NCBI GenBank assembly: GCA_016699715.1 | Contig: CP065007.1 | Coordinates: 3,111,001 to 3,175,000, forward strand | Origin: Candidatus Competibacteraceae bacterium | GTDB taxonomy: Bacteria; Pseudomonadota; Gammaproteobacteria; Competibacterales; Competibacteraceae | Reading direction: 5' to 3' | DNA length: 64,000 nucleotides | In this document: one piece after another, positions 36,928 through 47,828 of the stretch | Numbering within the stretch: position 1 is the stretch's first letter | How the letters are laid out: each line of letters begins with the position of its first letter | Position numbers and translations under genes: made by a program | Notes under the pieces: model-generated | The model's database searches: none | The model's input: the letters and a program-made list of their open reading frames with translations, nothing else | What the model was told of the DNA's origin: nothing

Positions 36928-37584
36928 ATGAGCCTGGCGATCTTCGATCTCGATAATACTCTGTTGGCCGGTGACAGCGATTACCTATGGGGCCGATTCC
37001 TGGTCGAGCGGGGACTGGTCGACGACGAAACCTTCGAGCGCGAAAACCAGCGCTTCTACGACGAGTATCGGGCTGGTACGCTGGACATCCAGGAGTTTCT
37101 GGCCTTCGGCTTGCGGCCACTGGCGGAAAAGCCGCTGGCCGAGCTGCTGGCGTGGCGGGAACGGTTCCTGGCGGAAAAGATCGAACCGATCCTGTTGCCG
37201 AAAGCGGCGGATCTGTTGGAGCGGCACCGTGGGACCGGCGATACCCTGCTGATCATCACCGCCACCAACCGCTTCGTCACCGGACCCATCGCCGAACGGC
37301 TGGGTGTGCCGCATCTGCTGGCCACTGAAGTCGAGTTTGCCGATGGGCGCTACACCGGCCGACCGAGCGGGATTCCCTGTTTCCAGCATGGTAAGGTCGA
37401 ACGGCTGGAGGCCTGGCTGGCGGAAACCGGCCATGATTGCGCCGATAGCTGGTTTTACAGCGACTCGCACAACGATCTGCCGTTGCTTGGCCGGGTCGCC
37501 CATCCGGTGGCGGTGGACCCGGACGCCACCCTGGCCCGGCACGCGCGCGAACGCGGCTGGCCAATCATCAGTCTACGGGACTGA
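36928..37584 (+). CDS. HAD-superfamily IB phosphatase
   Basis: A 218-residue hydrolase. Motif I is LAIFDLDNTLLAGDSDYLW (nucleophile and acid aspartates), motif II IITATNRFVTGPIA, the lysine motif HGKVERLEAWL and motif III FYSDSHNDLPLLGRVAHPVAVDPD. This matches the HAD-IB family annotated as SerB-like or histidinol-phosphatase-like. The ATG at 36928 follows fis by 23 nt; the longer frame from 36619 is a dusB/fis shadow. Substrate not known. Confidence 0.9.
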   Translation: MSLAIFDLDNTLLAGDSDYLWGRFLVERGLVDDETFERENQRFYDEYRAGTLDIQEFLAFGLRPLAEKPLAELLAWRERFLAEKIEPILLPKAADLLERHRGTGDTLLIITATNRFVTGPIAERLGVPHLLATEVEFADGRYTGRPSGIPCFQHGKVERLEAWLAETGHDCADSWFYSDSHNDLPLLGRVAHPVAVDPDATLARHARERGWPIISLRD

Positions 37585-37617
37585 ACTCAATCCATTCCAT
37601 TTATCACCGTCGGTGCC

Positions 37618-38691
37618 ATGCCCATGCCCAACTTATACAATATCAATGTCGCCGCCCTGGAAGTTCTGCCCACGCCGGAGGAGATCAAGCAGCGTTTGCC
37701 GCTGAGCGAAACGGCGGCGAACGCCGTATTCCAGGCGCGAGAAACGATCAAGCACATCCTCGACCGTCAGGACCCCCGACTGTTCGTGGTGGTCGGCCCC
37801 TGCTCCATCCACGATGTTGTGGCGGCACGCGACTACGCTCAGCGCTTGAAAGCCTTGGCTGATGAGGTTCAGGACACTTTGTTCCTGGTCATGCGGGTGT
37901 ACTTCGAAAAACCGCGCACCACCGTCGGTTGGAAGGGATTGATCAACGATCCGCGCATGGACGACACCTTCCGCATCGACGAAGGCTTGCAGGTCGCTCG
38001 CGATTTGCTGCTGGAGCTGGCCGAACTGGGCCTGCCGGCCGGCACGGAGGCGCTGGACCCGATCATTCCGCAGTACATCCACGACCTGATCGCCTGGACC
38101 GCGATCGGCGCCCGCACCACCGAATCGCAAACCCACCGCGAAATCGCCAGTGGCCTGTCCACCCCGGTCGGTTTTAAGAACGGCACCAACGGCAGCCTGG
38201 AAGTGGCGATCAACGCCCTGCAATCGGTGGCTAGCCCTCACAGTTTTCTCGGCATCAATCAATTCGGCCAGTCGGCGGTGATCCGTACCTTGGGCAACCG
38301 CTACGGCCACATGGTGCTACGCGGTGGCGACCGGCCGAATTATGATTCGGTATCCATCGCCCTGTGCGAGAAAGCGCTGCGCGACAAGAAGTTGCCGGTC
38401 AATATCGTGGTCGATTGCAGTCATGCCAACTCCTTCAAGGACCCAGCCATGCAACCGCTGGTGATGCGGGACTGCGTGCATCAGATCATGGAAGGCAATC
38501 GTTCCATCGTCGGGGTGATGATCGAAAGCAACCTGGGCGCGGGCAACCAATCCATCCCCGCGGATCGGAGCCAGCTCAAATATGGCGTGTCGGTCACCGA
38601 TGCCTGCGTGGATTGGGCAACCACCGAAACCACGCTGCGCGAGGCTCACGCTAAACTGAAGGGCGTGCTGCCAGCCCGGCTCACGGCCTGA
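37618..38691 (+). CDS. 3-deoxy-7-phosphoheptulonate synthase (class I AroFGH type)
   Basis: A 357-residue enzyme that condenses PEP and erythrose 4-phosphate, the first step to chorismate. Family marks are FVVVGPCSIHDVVAARDYA, YFEKPRTTVGWKGLINDPRMD, IGARTTESQTHREIASGLS, GFKNGTNGSLEVAINAL and VDCSHANSFKD with metal ligands. Two ATGs (37618, 37624) are possible. Length equals the E. coli isozymes; which allosteric type it is cannot be told. Confidence 0.95.
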   Translation: MPMPNLYNINVAALEVLPTPEEIKQRLPLSETAANAVFQARETIKHILDRQDPRLFVVVGPCSIHDVVAARDYAQRLKALADEVQDTLFLVMRVYFEKPRTTVGWKGLINDPRMDDTFRIDEGLQVARDLLLELAELGLPAGTEALDPIIPQYIHDLIAWTAIGARTTESQTHREIASGLSTPVGFKNGTNGSLEVAINALQSVASPHSFLGINQFGQSAVIRTLGNRYGHMVLRGGDRPNYDSVSIALCEKALRDKKLPVNIVVDCSHANSFKDPAMQPLVMRDCVHQIMEGNRSIVGVMIESNLGAGNQSIPADRSQLKYGVSVTDACVDWATTETTLREAHAKLKGVLPARLTA

Positions 38692-38700
38692 TCTCTCCGA

Positions 38701-38722
38701 CGAGGGCGCCGCGGCGCCCTCG
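38701..38722. terminator. 22-bp perfect palindrome after the DAHP synthase gene
   Basis: A perfect, uninterrupted GC-rich palindrome (arm CGAGGGCGCCG) starting 9 nt after the stop. There is no T tract, so it may be a weak or Rho-assisted terminator, or a mRNA-stabilising hairpin. Confidence 0.5.
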
Positions 38723-38771
38723 CGATTCCATTCTCGCCCCCAGCTTCCAGTCGGCGCGCGGCGCTTCCCTC

Positions 38772-38831
38772 TTGGCAAGCGCCGCGTTTGGAACTATCCT
38801 ACCCACAAATAGAACCAATACAGTACTGATT
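38772..38831 (+). promoter_or_regulatory. Likely promoter and operator of the suf operon
   Basis: TTGGCA (38772-38777) and TATCCT (38795-38800) are spaced by 17 nt. Just downstream lies the imperfect palindrome AATACAGTACTGATT (38817-38831) with an 8-bp perfect centre, placed well for autoregulation by the Rrf2-type regulator whose gene begins at 38854. The assignment of the operator is inference. Confidence 0.45.
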
Positions 38832-38853
38832 AGATGAGTCTTGTGGAGCGTTC

Positions 38854-39330
38854 ATGATTCGTATTACCCGGGAAGCCGATTACGGCATCGTGCTCATGAG
38901 CTGTCTGGCCCGTGCCGATGGCCAGTCGTGCAGCGCCGCCGCCTTGGCGCGGCAACGCCGGCTGCCGCTACCCATGGTCAGCAAGATTCTCAAGGCTCTG
39001 GCGCGGGCCGGCTTGCTGAATTCGCAGCGCGGCGCGCAGGGCGGTTACAACCTGGCGCGGCCCGCGACACACATTTCCGCGGCCGACATCATCGGCGCGC
39101 TGGAAGGTCCTCTCGCCATCACCGAATGCAGCACCGACATGCACGACGGCTGTTCGCGTCAGGATCATTGCGAGGTCAGTAGCCACTGGCCACGCATCAA
39201 TCAAGCCATTTATGCCGCGTTGCAGAGCATCAGTCTGGAAGAAATGAGTCATCCCGACCCGCCACGCCCGCTGCACTTTCACCCGTCGCAGCGGACAGCG
39301 ACCGCCGGTATCGTCGGCCGACCCGTTTGA
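38854..39330 (+). CDS. Rrf2-family SUF system regulator (IscR-like)
   Basis: A 158-residue winged-helix regulator. The N-terminus MIRITREADYGIVLMSCLAR, the recognition region LPLPMVSKILKALARAGLLNSQRGAQGGY and three cysteines in ITECSTDMHDGCSRQDHCEV, which would hold an Fe-S cluster, identify the SUF-associated Rrf2 group. GGAG lies 5 nt before the ATG. As first gene of the operon it probably senses cluster status and represses suf when Fe-S supply is sufficient. Confidence 0.92.
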   Translation: MIRITREADYGIVLMSCLARADGQSCSAAALARQRRLPLPMVSKILKALARAGLLNSQRGAQGGYNLARPATHISAADIIGALEGPLAITECSTDMHDGCSRQDHCEVSSHWPRINQAIYAALQSISLEEMSHPDPPRPLHFHPSQRTATAGIVGRPV

Positions 39331-39363
39331 GTTGCCAGCATTTCTGGAAGAGGAATCCCCATC

Positions 39364-40812
<1,449 letters not shown>

Positions 40813-40824
40813 TAAAAAAGCGGG

Positions 40825-40849
40825 GCGTCCATCTGAGTGTGGTGGACGC
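40825..40849 (+). promoter_or_regulatory. Hairpin just downstream of sufB
   Basis: Arms GCGTCCA (40825-40831) and TGGACGC (40843-40849), 13 nt after the sufB stop and preceded by A6. There is no T tract after it, so it may stabilise the sufB mRNA end or be an edge of the inserted segment. Confidence 0.35.
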
Positions 40850-40922
40850 AAAATACACAAGGCATGCCCTACAACCGTGACTCCTCAACTTAACTGCCCA
40901 GTCTGCAAGGAAAGATGGTCTT

Positions 40923-41396
40923 ATGCAATGGCAAGAAGTTTGCGAACATCCCAGTTTGCAGGATTTGCCCTTTAAGATTGAGCTAAACGAAAAGGGACAA
41001 ATTTTAATGTCTCCTGTAAAAGTCCATCACTCCGCTTTTCAGGGGAAAATTACTCAATTATTACCGAAGCAAGGCGTTGTTTTAGCTGAATGTGCCATCA
41101 AAACTTCAAAAGGAACCAAGGTCGCCGATATTGCCTGGTGCTCAGAGGAGAGATTCGCAAGGATCGAACGAGAAGCGGAGTGCTCCGTCGCCCCGGAAGT
41201 TTGTATAGAAGTGCTTTCATCCAGTAACACGAGCAGTGAAATGGAAGAAAAGGGAGCGCTGTATATCTCGGCGGGTGCTATCGAATTCTGGGTTTGCAAT
41301 GAAAACGGAAACATGGCTTTTTTTGATGAAAACGGGCAGTTAAAAGCATCTATTTTGATCCCTGAGTTTCCTCACAAGGTAAAAATCATTACCTGA
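40923..41396 (+). CDS. Uma2-family (DUF820) PD-(D/E)xK nuclease-like protein
   Basis: A 157-residue protein of the Uma2 family common in cyanobacteria and some proteobacteria. The restriction-endonuclease-like core is visible: VKVHHSAFQGKITQLL, then KVADIAWCSEERF (catalytic aspartate) and APEVCIEVLSSSNTSSEMEEK (E-x-L with the usual SPS replaced by SSS), and EFWVCNENG. Its codon use and base composition are distinctly AT-richer than the flanking suf genes, indicating acquisition. It splits sufB from sufC in the same orientation. Function of the family is unproven. Confidence 0.85.
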   Translation: MQWQEVCEHPSLQDLPFKIELNEKGQILMSPVKVHHSAFQGKITQLLPKQGVVLAECAIKTSKGTKVADIAWCSEERFARIEREAECSVAPEVCIEVLSSSNTSSEMEEKGALYISAGAIEFWVCNENGNMAFFDENGQLKASILIPEFPHKVKIIT

Positions 41397-41437
41397 CGTA
41401 AGCATCACAGGCTATTGGCTATAGGAAAACACGAACC

Positions 41438-42208
41438 ATGCTGGAAATTCGCAACCTGCACGCCACCGTCGAAGGCCGGGAGATCCTCAAGGGCATCGAC
41501 CTCGTTGTTCGCCCCGGTGAAACCCACGCCATCATGGGGCCGAACGGCTCCGGTAAAAGCACCCTGGCCAATGTGATCGCCGGCCGCGAAGGCTATGAAG
41601 TCACCGCGGGCGAGATCCTGTTCGATGGCAAGAATCTGCTGGAAATGGACCCGGAAATCCGCGCCTGCGAGGGCCTGTTCCTGGCCTTCCAGTATCCGGT
41701 GGAAATCCCCGGCGTCGCCAACCTGTACTTCCTGAAAGCCGCCGTCAACGCCGTGCGCAAGTATCGCGGCGAGCCGCCGGTGGACGCGATGGATTTCTGG
41801 GAACTGGTGCAGGAGCGCATGAGCCTGGTAAAGATGGATGAATCCATGCTCAAGCGTTCGGTCAACGAAGGCTTCTCCGGCGGCGAAAAGAAGCGCAACG
41901 AAGTGTTCCAGATGGCCGTGCTGCAACCCCGTTTCGCGGTGATGGACGAAACCGATTCCGGCCTGGACATCGACGCCCTGAAAGTGGTCGCCGACGGCGT
42001 CAACGCCCTGCGCGGCCCGGAACGCGGCTTCCTGGTCATCACTCATTACCAGCGCCTGTTGGATTATATCGTGCCGGATCATGTGCATGTGTTGTTCAAT
42101 GGCCGCATCGTTCGTTCCGGCGGCAAGGAACTGGCGCTGGAATTGGAAGCACAGGGTTACGCGCTGTACAACGAGGAGCCCGGCCGTGCCCGCCGGGCCG
42201 CGGCCTGA
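41438..42208 (+). CDS. sufC: Fe-S assembly ATPase SufC
   Basis: A 256-residue ABC-type ATPase. Walker A is MGPNGSGKSTLANVIAGRE, the signature FSGGEKKRNEVFQMA, Walker B RFAVMDETDSGLDIDALK, and the switch histidine lies in LVITHYQRLLDYI. It drives conformational change in the SufBCD complex. The N-terminus MLEIRNLHATVEGREILKG is standard. Confidence 0.98.
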   Translation: MLEIRNLHATVEGREILKGIDLVVRPGETHAIMGPNGSGKSTLANVIAGREGYEVTAGEILFDGKNLLEMDPEIRACEGLFLAFQYPVEIPGVANLYFLKAAVNAVRKYRGEPPVDAMDFWELVQERMSLVKMDESMLKRSVNEGFSGGEKKRNEVFQMAVLQPRFAVMDETDSGLDIDALKVVADGVNALRGPERGFLVITHYQRLLDYIVPDHVHVLFNGRIVRSGGKELALELEAQGYALYNEEPGRARRAAA

Positions 42209-42219
42209 GAGGCGATGCC

Positions 42220-43527
42220 ATGACCGCCGCCGCCCCTGTGTTCCAGGATCGCTACCGCCCGGCCTTCATCGAGTTTACGGCCAATCGCCGCGAACCGGAC
42301 GCCATCGCCCGCCTGCGCCGCGAAGCGTTCACCCGCTTCGAGACACTCGGCCTGCCGACCCGCCAGCGGGAAGCCTGGCGCCTGACCGACCTGAGCGCGC
42401 TTACCCAGATCGACTTGCAGCGGCCCACCGATGCGCCGGTCGATGCCGGAGCCTTGCCGACGCTCGATCTCCCAGCGCACCGGCTGACCTTCGTCAACGG
42501 CCGTTTCGCGCCGGGCTTGTCGCGGTTGCGGGAACTGCCTGGCCAAGCGCTGATCGCCAGCCTCGGCCAGGCTCTGCTCACCCATCCCGAATTGATCGAG
42601 CCACATTTGGAACGGCTGCCGGGCCTGGGCCAACACCCGTTCGCCGCGCTCAACACCGCGTTCTGGGAAGATGGCGCGTTCGTGTATCTGCCACGCGGAA
42701 CCGTGGTGGAAACGCCGATTCATCTGATCTTCCATGCCACCGGCGGCGACATCGCCGTTTATCCGCGCCTGCTGCTGGTGCTGGAGGACGGCGCCCAGGC
42801 GACGGTGGTGGTCGAGCAGCGCGGCGAAGGCCGTTACCTGAACGCGCCGGTTGCCGAATTGCAAGTGGGCGCGGGCGCGGTGCTGCACTACCACCAGATT
42901 CAGGAAGAGGCGTCGCAAGCCTTTCATCTCGGTGGTATCCGGCTTCGCCAGAATCGCGATAGTCAGGCAAAGCTGAACCTGGTGTCGTTCGGCGGCCAAC
43001 TGGCGCGCACCGATCTGGACGCGTTATTGGATGGCGAGGGCGCCAGTTGCACGCTCAACGGCCTGATTATGGCGCACGACCAGCAGATGGGTGATTACCA
43101 TGTCCGGGTCGAGCACGCCCAGCCGCATGGGAGCAGCGAACAACTGTTCAAGAGCGTACTGGACGGTCGGGCGCGTTCGGTGTTCGACGGCATGATCCAT
43201 GTCCGTCCGCACGCCCAGAAGACCGATGCCCGCCAGACCAACCGCAACCTGTTGCTGTCCAAACAGGCCCAGGCCAATGCCAACCCGCGCTTGGAAATTC
43301 TGGCCGACGACGTCAAGTGTGGCCATGGCTCCACCACCGGCTTTCTGAATCCCGACGCCTTGTTCTACCTGCGCGCTCGTGGCATTCCCGCCGCGCAGGC
43401 GCGGACCCTGCTGGTGCATGCCTTCGCCAACGACAGCCTCAACCGGATTCAGCTAACGCCCCTGCGCGAACGATTGGCCAGTTCTCTGGCCGCCCGTCTG
43501 GCGCTGGGCAACATCGAGGAACAGTGA
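42220..43527 (+). CDS. sufD: Fe-S cluster scaffold subunit SufD
   Basis: A 435-residue SufB paralogue. Recognisable segments are LPTRQREAWRLTDLSAL, FVNGRFAPGLSRLRELPG, AFVYLPRGTVVETPIHLIFHATGG and, near the C-terminus, VKCGHGSTTGFLNPDALFYLRARGIP with the conserved histidine. It forms the heterodimeric scaffold with SufB. It begins 11 nt after sufC and ends one base before sufS. Confidence 0.96.
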   Translation: MTAAAPVFQDRYRPAFIEFTANRREPDAIARLRREAFTRFETLGLPTRQREAWRLTDLSALTQIDLQRPTDAPVDAGALPTLDLPAHRLTFVNGRFAPGLSRLRELPGQALIASLGQALLTHPELIEPHLERLPGLGQHPFAALNTAFWEDGAFVYLPRGTVVETPIHLIFHATGGDIAVYPRLLLVLEDGAQATVVVEQRGEGRYLNAPVAELQVGAGAVLHYHQIQEEASQAFHLGGIRLRQNRDSQAKLNLVSFGGQLARTDLDALLDGEGASCTLNGLIMAHDQQMGDYHVRVEHAQPHGSSEQLFKSVLDGRARSVFDGMIHVRPHAQKTDARQTNRNLLLSKQAQANANPRLEILADDVKCGHGSTTGFLNPDALFYLRARGIPAAQARTLLVHAFANDSLNRIQLTPLRERLASSLAARLALGNIEEQ

Positions 43528-43528
43528 C

Positions 43529-44793
<1,265 letters not shown>

Positions 44794-44794
<1 letters not shown>

Positions 44795-45237
44795 TGAGCG
44801 ACTTACGCGATCTCTACCAGGAAGTGATCCTGGATCACAACAAGCGGCCCCGCAATTTTCGGGTTCTGCCACAACCGACCCATCACGCCGACGGTGTCAA
44901 CCCCTTGTGCGGCGATCGGATCAGCGTCTTTCTGGATATCGATGACGGGGTGATCAAGGACATCGCTTTTCAAGGCGCCGGCTGCGCCATTTCCAGCGCC
45001 TCGGCCTCGCTGATGACCGAAGCACTCAAGGGCAAGCCGGTCAAGGAAATCGAACATTTGTTCGAAGCCTTCCACAACGTGGTCACCACCGAATGCGAAT
45101 GCCCGCGCGGGTTGGGCAAGCTCGGCGTGCTGGCCGGGGTGCGCGACTATCCGAGCCGGGTCAAATGCGCCACTCTCGCCTGGCACGCCGTGCGCGCCGC
45201 CCTGGAACAACGCCAGGAACCCGTGGCGAGCGAATAA
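44794..45237 (+). CDS. sufU: SufU-type Fe-S assembly protein
   Basis: A 147-residue IscU-like protein of the SufU group: LYQEVILDHNKRPRNF, NPLCGDRISVFLDI, FQGAGCAISSASASLM with the SufU-typical GCAIS, and a C-terminal VKCATLAWHAVRAAL cysteine. Three conserved cysteines and the insertion between the second and third (relative to IscU) are as in the zinc-binding sulfur-transfer protein. Its use in place of SufE is noted as less common in gammaproteobacteria. Confidence 0.92.
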
Positions 45238-45264
45238 CCCTTTCTCCCTTCAGGAGGCGTGAAC

Positions 45265-45609
45265 ATGAGCGCAATTCCCACATCCCCCGATCTGCCGGAC
45301 GCCGGTGAACTGGAAGCCCGAATCATCGAGGCATTGAAAACCGTTTACGACCCCGAGATTCCGGTCAACGTCTACGACCTGGGTTTGATCTACGATGTGA
45401 ATGTCGATCCGCTGGGCAATCACGCCGACATTCAGATGACGCTGACCGCTCCGGGGTGTCCGGTCGCCGGCTCAATGCCGGAATGGGTGGAAAACGCCGC
45501 CCGCCACGCCTCCGGGCTGGAATCGGTCAATGTCGAACTGGTGTGGGAACCGCCGTGGACACCGGAGCGGATGTCCATGCGCGCCAAGCTGGAACTGAAC
45601 ATGGTGTGA
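45265..45609 (+). CDS. sufT: SufT/DUF59 Fe-S maturation factor
   Basis: A 114-residue MIP18/PaaD-like protein: IIEALKTVYDPEIPVNVYDLGLIYDV, MTLTAPGCPVAGSMPEWV with the conserved cysteine, and LVWEPPWTPERMS. AGGAGG ends 7 nt before the ATG at 45265, which is therefore preferred to the GTG at 45259. SufT helps mature some Fe-S proteins under high demand. Last gene of the suf operon. Confidence 0.93.
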   Translation: MSAIPTSPDLPDAGELEARIIEALKTVYDPEIPVNVYDLGLIYDVNVDPLGNHADIQMTLTAPGCPVAGSMPEWVENAARHASGLESVNVELVWEPPWTPERMSMRAKLELNMV

Positions 45610-45611
45610 TG

Positions 45612-45680
45612 GGGAACGATGATTCGAACCTGGTGCCCACGCGGAGAGGACGGCTCTCCAATCCATGGGCTGTCGTTCCC
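45612..45680. terminator. Inverted repeat between convergent sufT and exporter genes
   Basis: Arms GGGAACGA (45612-45619) and TCGTTCCC (45673-45680), 53 nt apart, lie exactly between two convergent stop codons. On the minus strand the interior contains GGTTCGAATC, which gives a tRNA-like look, but no T-stem or D-stem pairing follows. Probably a structured terminator region; possibly a remnant of a tRNA gene. Confidence 0.35.
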
Positions 45681-46531
45681 TAACGCTTGACCACCAGATA
45701 GACGCCCCCCACCGCCAACACCATGCCGACCAGGGAGATTGGGGGGAGCGTCTCGCCAAACACCGCCCAGGCGATCAGTGCGGTGCTCAAGGGCACCAGG
45801 TAAAACAAGCTGGCGACGTTCACGGCGCTACCGCTGTGAATGAGCAGATTCAACAGGCTGATCGCGCCGATGGACAGCACCAGCACCAGCCAGCCGAGCG
45901 CGAACATGAACTGGCCGGTCCAGCTAATCTGGAATTCCGTAAACAGGGCGATGGCGATGGCGGTGACGATAGCACTCGGGACAAATTGAATGACCGAGCC
46001 GGTACGTAGATCGAATCCGGTGCAAAACCGCTTCTGATACAAAGTCCCCGCGGTAATCCCCAATAACGCCACCAGAGCCGGAACGAGCATCGGTCCGAGT
46101 TCGGCGCCGACCCCGAACTTGCCGGACACCACCAGCACCAGCCCGATGAAGCCCAGCGCCAACCCGGCCCAGCGCCGCGCGCTCACCCGTTCTCCAAGCA
46201 ACCAACCGGCGCTGACGGCGGTCAGCAGTGGCTGCATGCCGACCACCAAAGCGGTGATGCCCGCCGGCAAGCCGTGCTTGATCGCCAGAAACACGCCTCC
46301 CAAATAAATGGCATGAATCAACAATCCAGATATGCCGATATGCCACCATTGACTTGACTGTTTCGGCCACGGAGCGCGGCTCAGCACGGCAATCGTGGTC
46401 ATCAGGACGATAACGCAAAGATAACGGACCAGCAGAAAGGACAAAGGCTCGGAATACGGCAGGCCAAACCGGGCGCCGATAAAGCCGGTGCTCCACAAAA
46501 AAACGAATAGAAACGGATAGATGCGTTTCAT
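45680..46531 (-). CDS. EamA/DMT-family exporter
   Basis: A drug/metabolite transporter of about 283 residues with ten predicted membrane spans in two EamA repeats, starting KRIYPFLFVFLWSTGFIGARFGLP and including GLPAGITALVVGMQPLLTAVSAGWLLGERVSARRWAGLALGFIGLVLVV, which marks the end of the first repeat. The open frame continues to an ATG at 46612, which would add 27 proline-rich residues; neither start has a good ribosome site. Substrate unknown, commonly amino acids or other metabolites. Confidence 0.88.
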   Translation of the reverse strand: MKRIYPFLFVFLWSTGFIGARFGLPYSEPLSFLLVRYLCVIVLMTTIAVLSRAPWPKQSSQWWHIGISGLLIHAIYLGGVFLAIKHGLPAGITALVVGMQPLLTAVSAGWLLGERVSARRWAGLALGFIGLVLVVSGKFGVGAELGPMLVPALVALLGITAGTLYQKRFCTGFDLRTGSVIQFVPSAIVTAIAIALFTEFQISWTGQFMFALGWLVLVLSIGAISLLNLLIHSGSAVNVASLFYLVPLSTALIAWAVFGETLPPISLVGMVLAVGGVYLVVKR

Positions 46532-46677
46532 GAAAGATTCTGGTTTCGCTGGTGGAGGGTCGTTTGGAGGCGCTGGAGTCGATATGGCTTGGGTCGTGGC
46601 GACTTTATCCATTATCCGAAAAGGGCGTTTCTGCTACTATGCGCCGCATTTCAGTGCGGTCACGAAGGATGTCCAAG

Positions 46678-47757
46678 ATGCCACGCCCATACAACTTTAG
46701 CGCAGGTCCCGCCATGCTGCCCGAGGCGGTTCTGGAACAGGCCAAGGCCGAAATGCTCGACTGGCGCGGTTCCGGCATGTCGGTGATGGAAATGAGCCAT
46801 CGCGGCAAGGAGTTCGTCTCCATCGCCGAGCAGGCCGAGGCCGATCTGCGCGAGCTGCTGAACATTCCCGCCGGCTACAAGGTGCTGTTCCTGCAGGGCG
46901 GCGCTTCCGCGCAGTTCGCCATGGTCCCGATGAACCTGCTGCGCGGCAAGACCAAGGCGGACTATCTGAACACCGGACAATGGTCGAAAAAGGCCATTGC
47001 CGAGGCCAAAAAATTCTGTCAGGTCAATGTGGTCGCCAGCTCCGAGGCGGTTAATTTCACCACGGTGCCGGCGCACGAAAGCTGGAAGTGCGACCCGGAA
47101 GCGGCTTACCTGCACTACACGCCGAACGAGACCATCAACGGCGTCGAAATGCACCGGGTTCCCGATGTCGGCGTACCGCTGGCGGCGGACCTGTCGTCCA
47201 CCCTGCTGTCGCGGCCGATTGATGTCAGCAAATTCGGTGTGATCTACGCCGGTGCCCAGAAGAATATCGGCCCCGCCGGCCTGACCATCGCCATCGTCCG
47301 CGAGGACCTCATGGGTCAGACCCTGACCGGCACGCCGACTTTGCTGGACTATGCGGCAATGGCCAAGGAGGGCTCGATGTACAACACCCCACCGACCTAC
47401 GCCTGGTACATCGCCGGACTGGTGTTCCAGTGGATCAAGGCGCAGGGTGGGCTGGATGCGATGGCGGCCCGCAATCAGGCCAAGGCCGAGCTGTTGTACC
47501 GAAGCATCGACGAGTCCGGCTTCTACAAGAATCCGGTCGATCCCGCTTATCGCTCGTGGATGAACGTACCGTTTACCCTGGCCGATCCGGCATTGGACAA
47601 ACCGTTCCTGGCCGAGGCCAAGGCCGCCGGTCTGCTGACCCTGGCCGGCCATCGTTCGGTCGGCGGGATGCGCGCCAGCATTTACAACGCCATGCCGCTG
47701 GAAGGCATCAAGGCACTGGTGGCGTTCATGGCCGATTTCCAAAAGCGGCACGGCTGA
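46678..47757 (+). CDS. serC: Phosphoserine aminotransferase
   Basis: A 359-residue PLP enzyme of serine and pyridoxal phosphate synthesis. Marks are RPYNFSAGPAMLPEAVLEQA, FLQGGASAQFAMVPMNLL, the PLP lysine in FGVIYAGAQKNIGPAG, PPTYAWYIAGLVFQWI and AGHRSVGGMRASIYNAMP. GAAGGA lies 9 nt before the ATG at 46678. It is followed by a terminator and then serA, the next enzyme of the same pathway (the preceding reaction). Confidence 0.97.
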   Translation: MPRPYNFSAGPAMLPEAVLEQAKAEMLDWRGSGMSVMEMSHRGKEFVSIAEQAEADLRELLNIPAGYKVLFLQGGASAQFAMVPMNLLRGKTKADYLNTGQWSKKAIAEAKKFCQVNVVASSEAVNFTTVPAHESWKCDPEAAYLHYTPNETINGVEMHRVPDVGVPLAADLSSTLLSRPIDVSKFGVIYAGAQKNIGPAGLTIAIVREDLMGQTLTGTPTLLDYAAMAKEGSMYNTPPTYAWYIAGLVFQWIKAQGGLDAMAARNQAKAELLYRSIDESGFYKNPVDPAYRSWMNVPFTLADPALDKPFLAEAKAAGLLTLAGHRSVGGMRASIYNAMPLEGIKALVAFMADFQKRHG

Positions 47758-47777
47758 TTTACACCCCCCGCCTCCAC

Positions 47778-47807
47778 CCTTCCCCACCAGGGGGAGGGCG
47801 TTTTTTT
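47778..47807 (+). terminator. Rho-independent terminator between serC and serA
   Basis: CCCTTCCCC and GGGGGAGGG arms around a short loop, then T7 at 47801-47807. It would limit read-through from serC; serA starts 21 nt later, so its promoter must lie within or before serC, or read-through is partial. Confidence 0.8.
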
Positions 47808-47828
47808 ATCCAACCTGATAGCAAGACG

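Noticed and set aside
45612..45680. A tRNA gene on the minus strand
   Set aside because: It has an 8-bp acceptor-like stem and the T-loop-like string GGTTCGAATC, but the bases on both sides of that loop do not pair, no D-arm or anticodon arm forms, and the length is 69 nt. Kept only as an inverted repeat.
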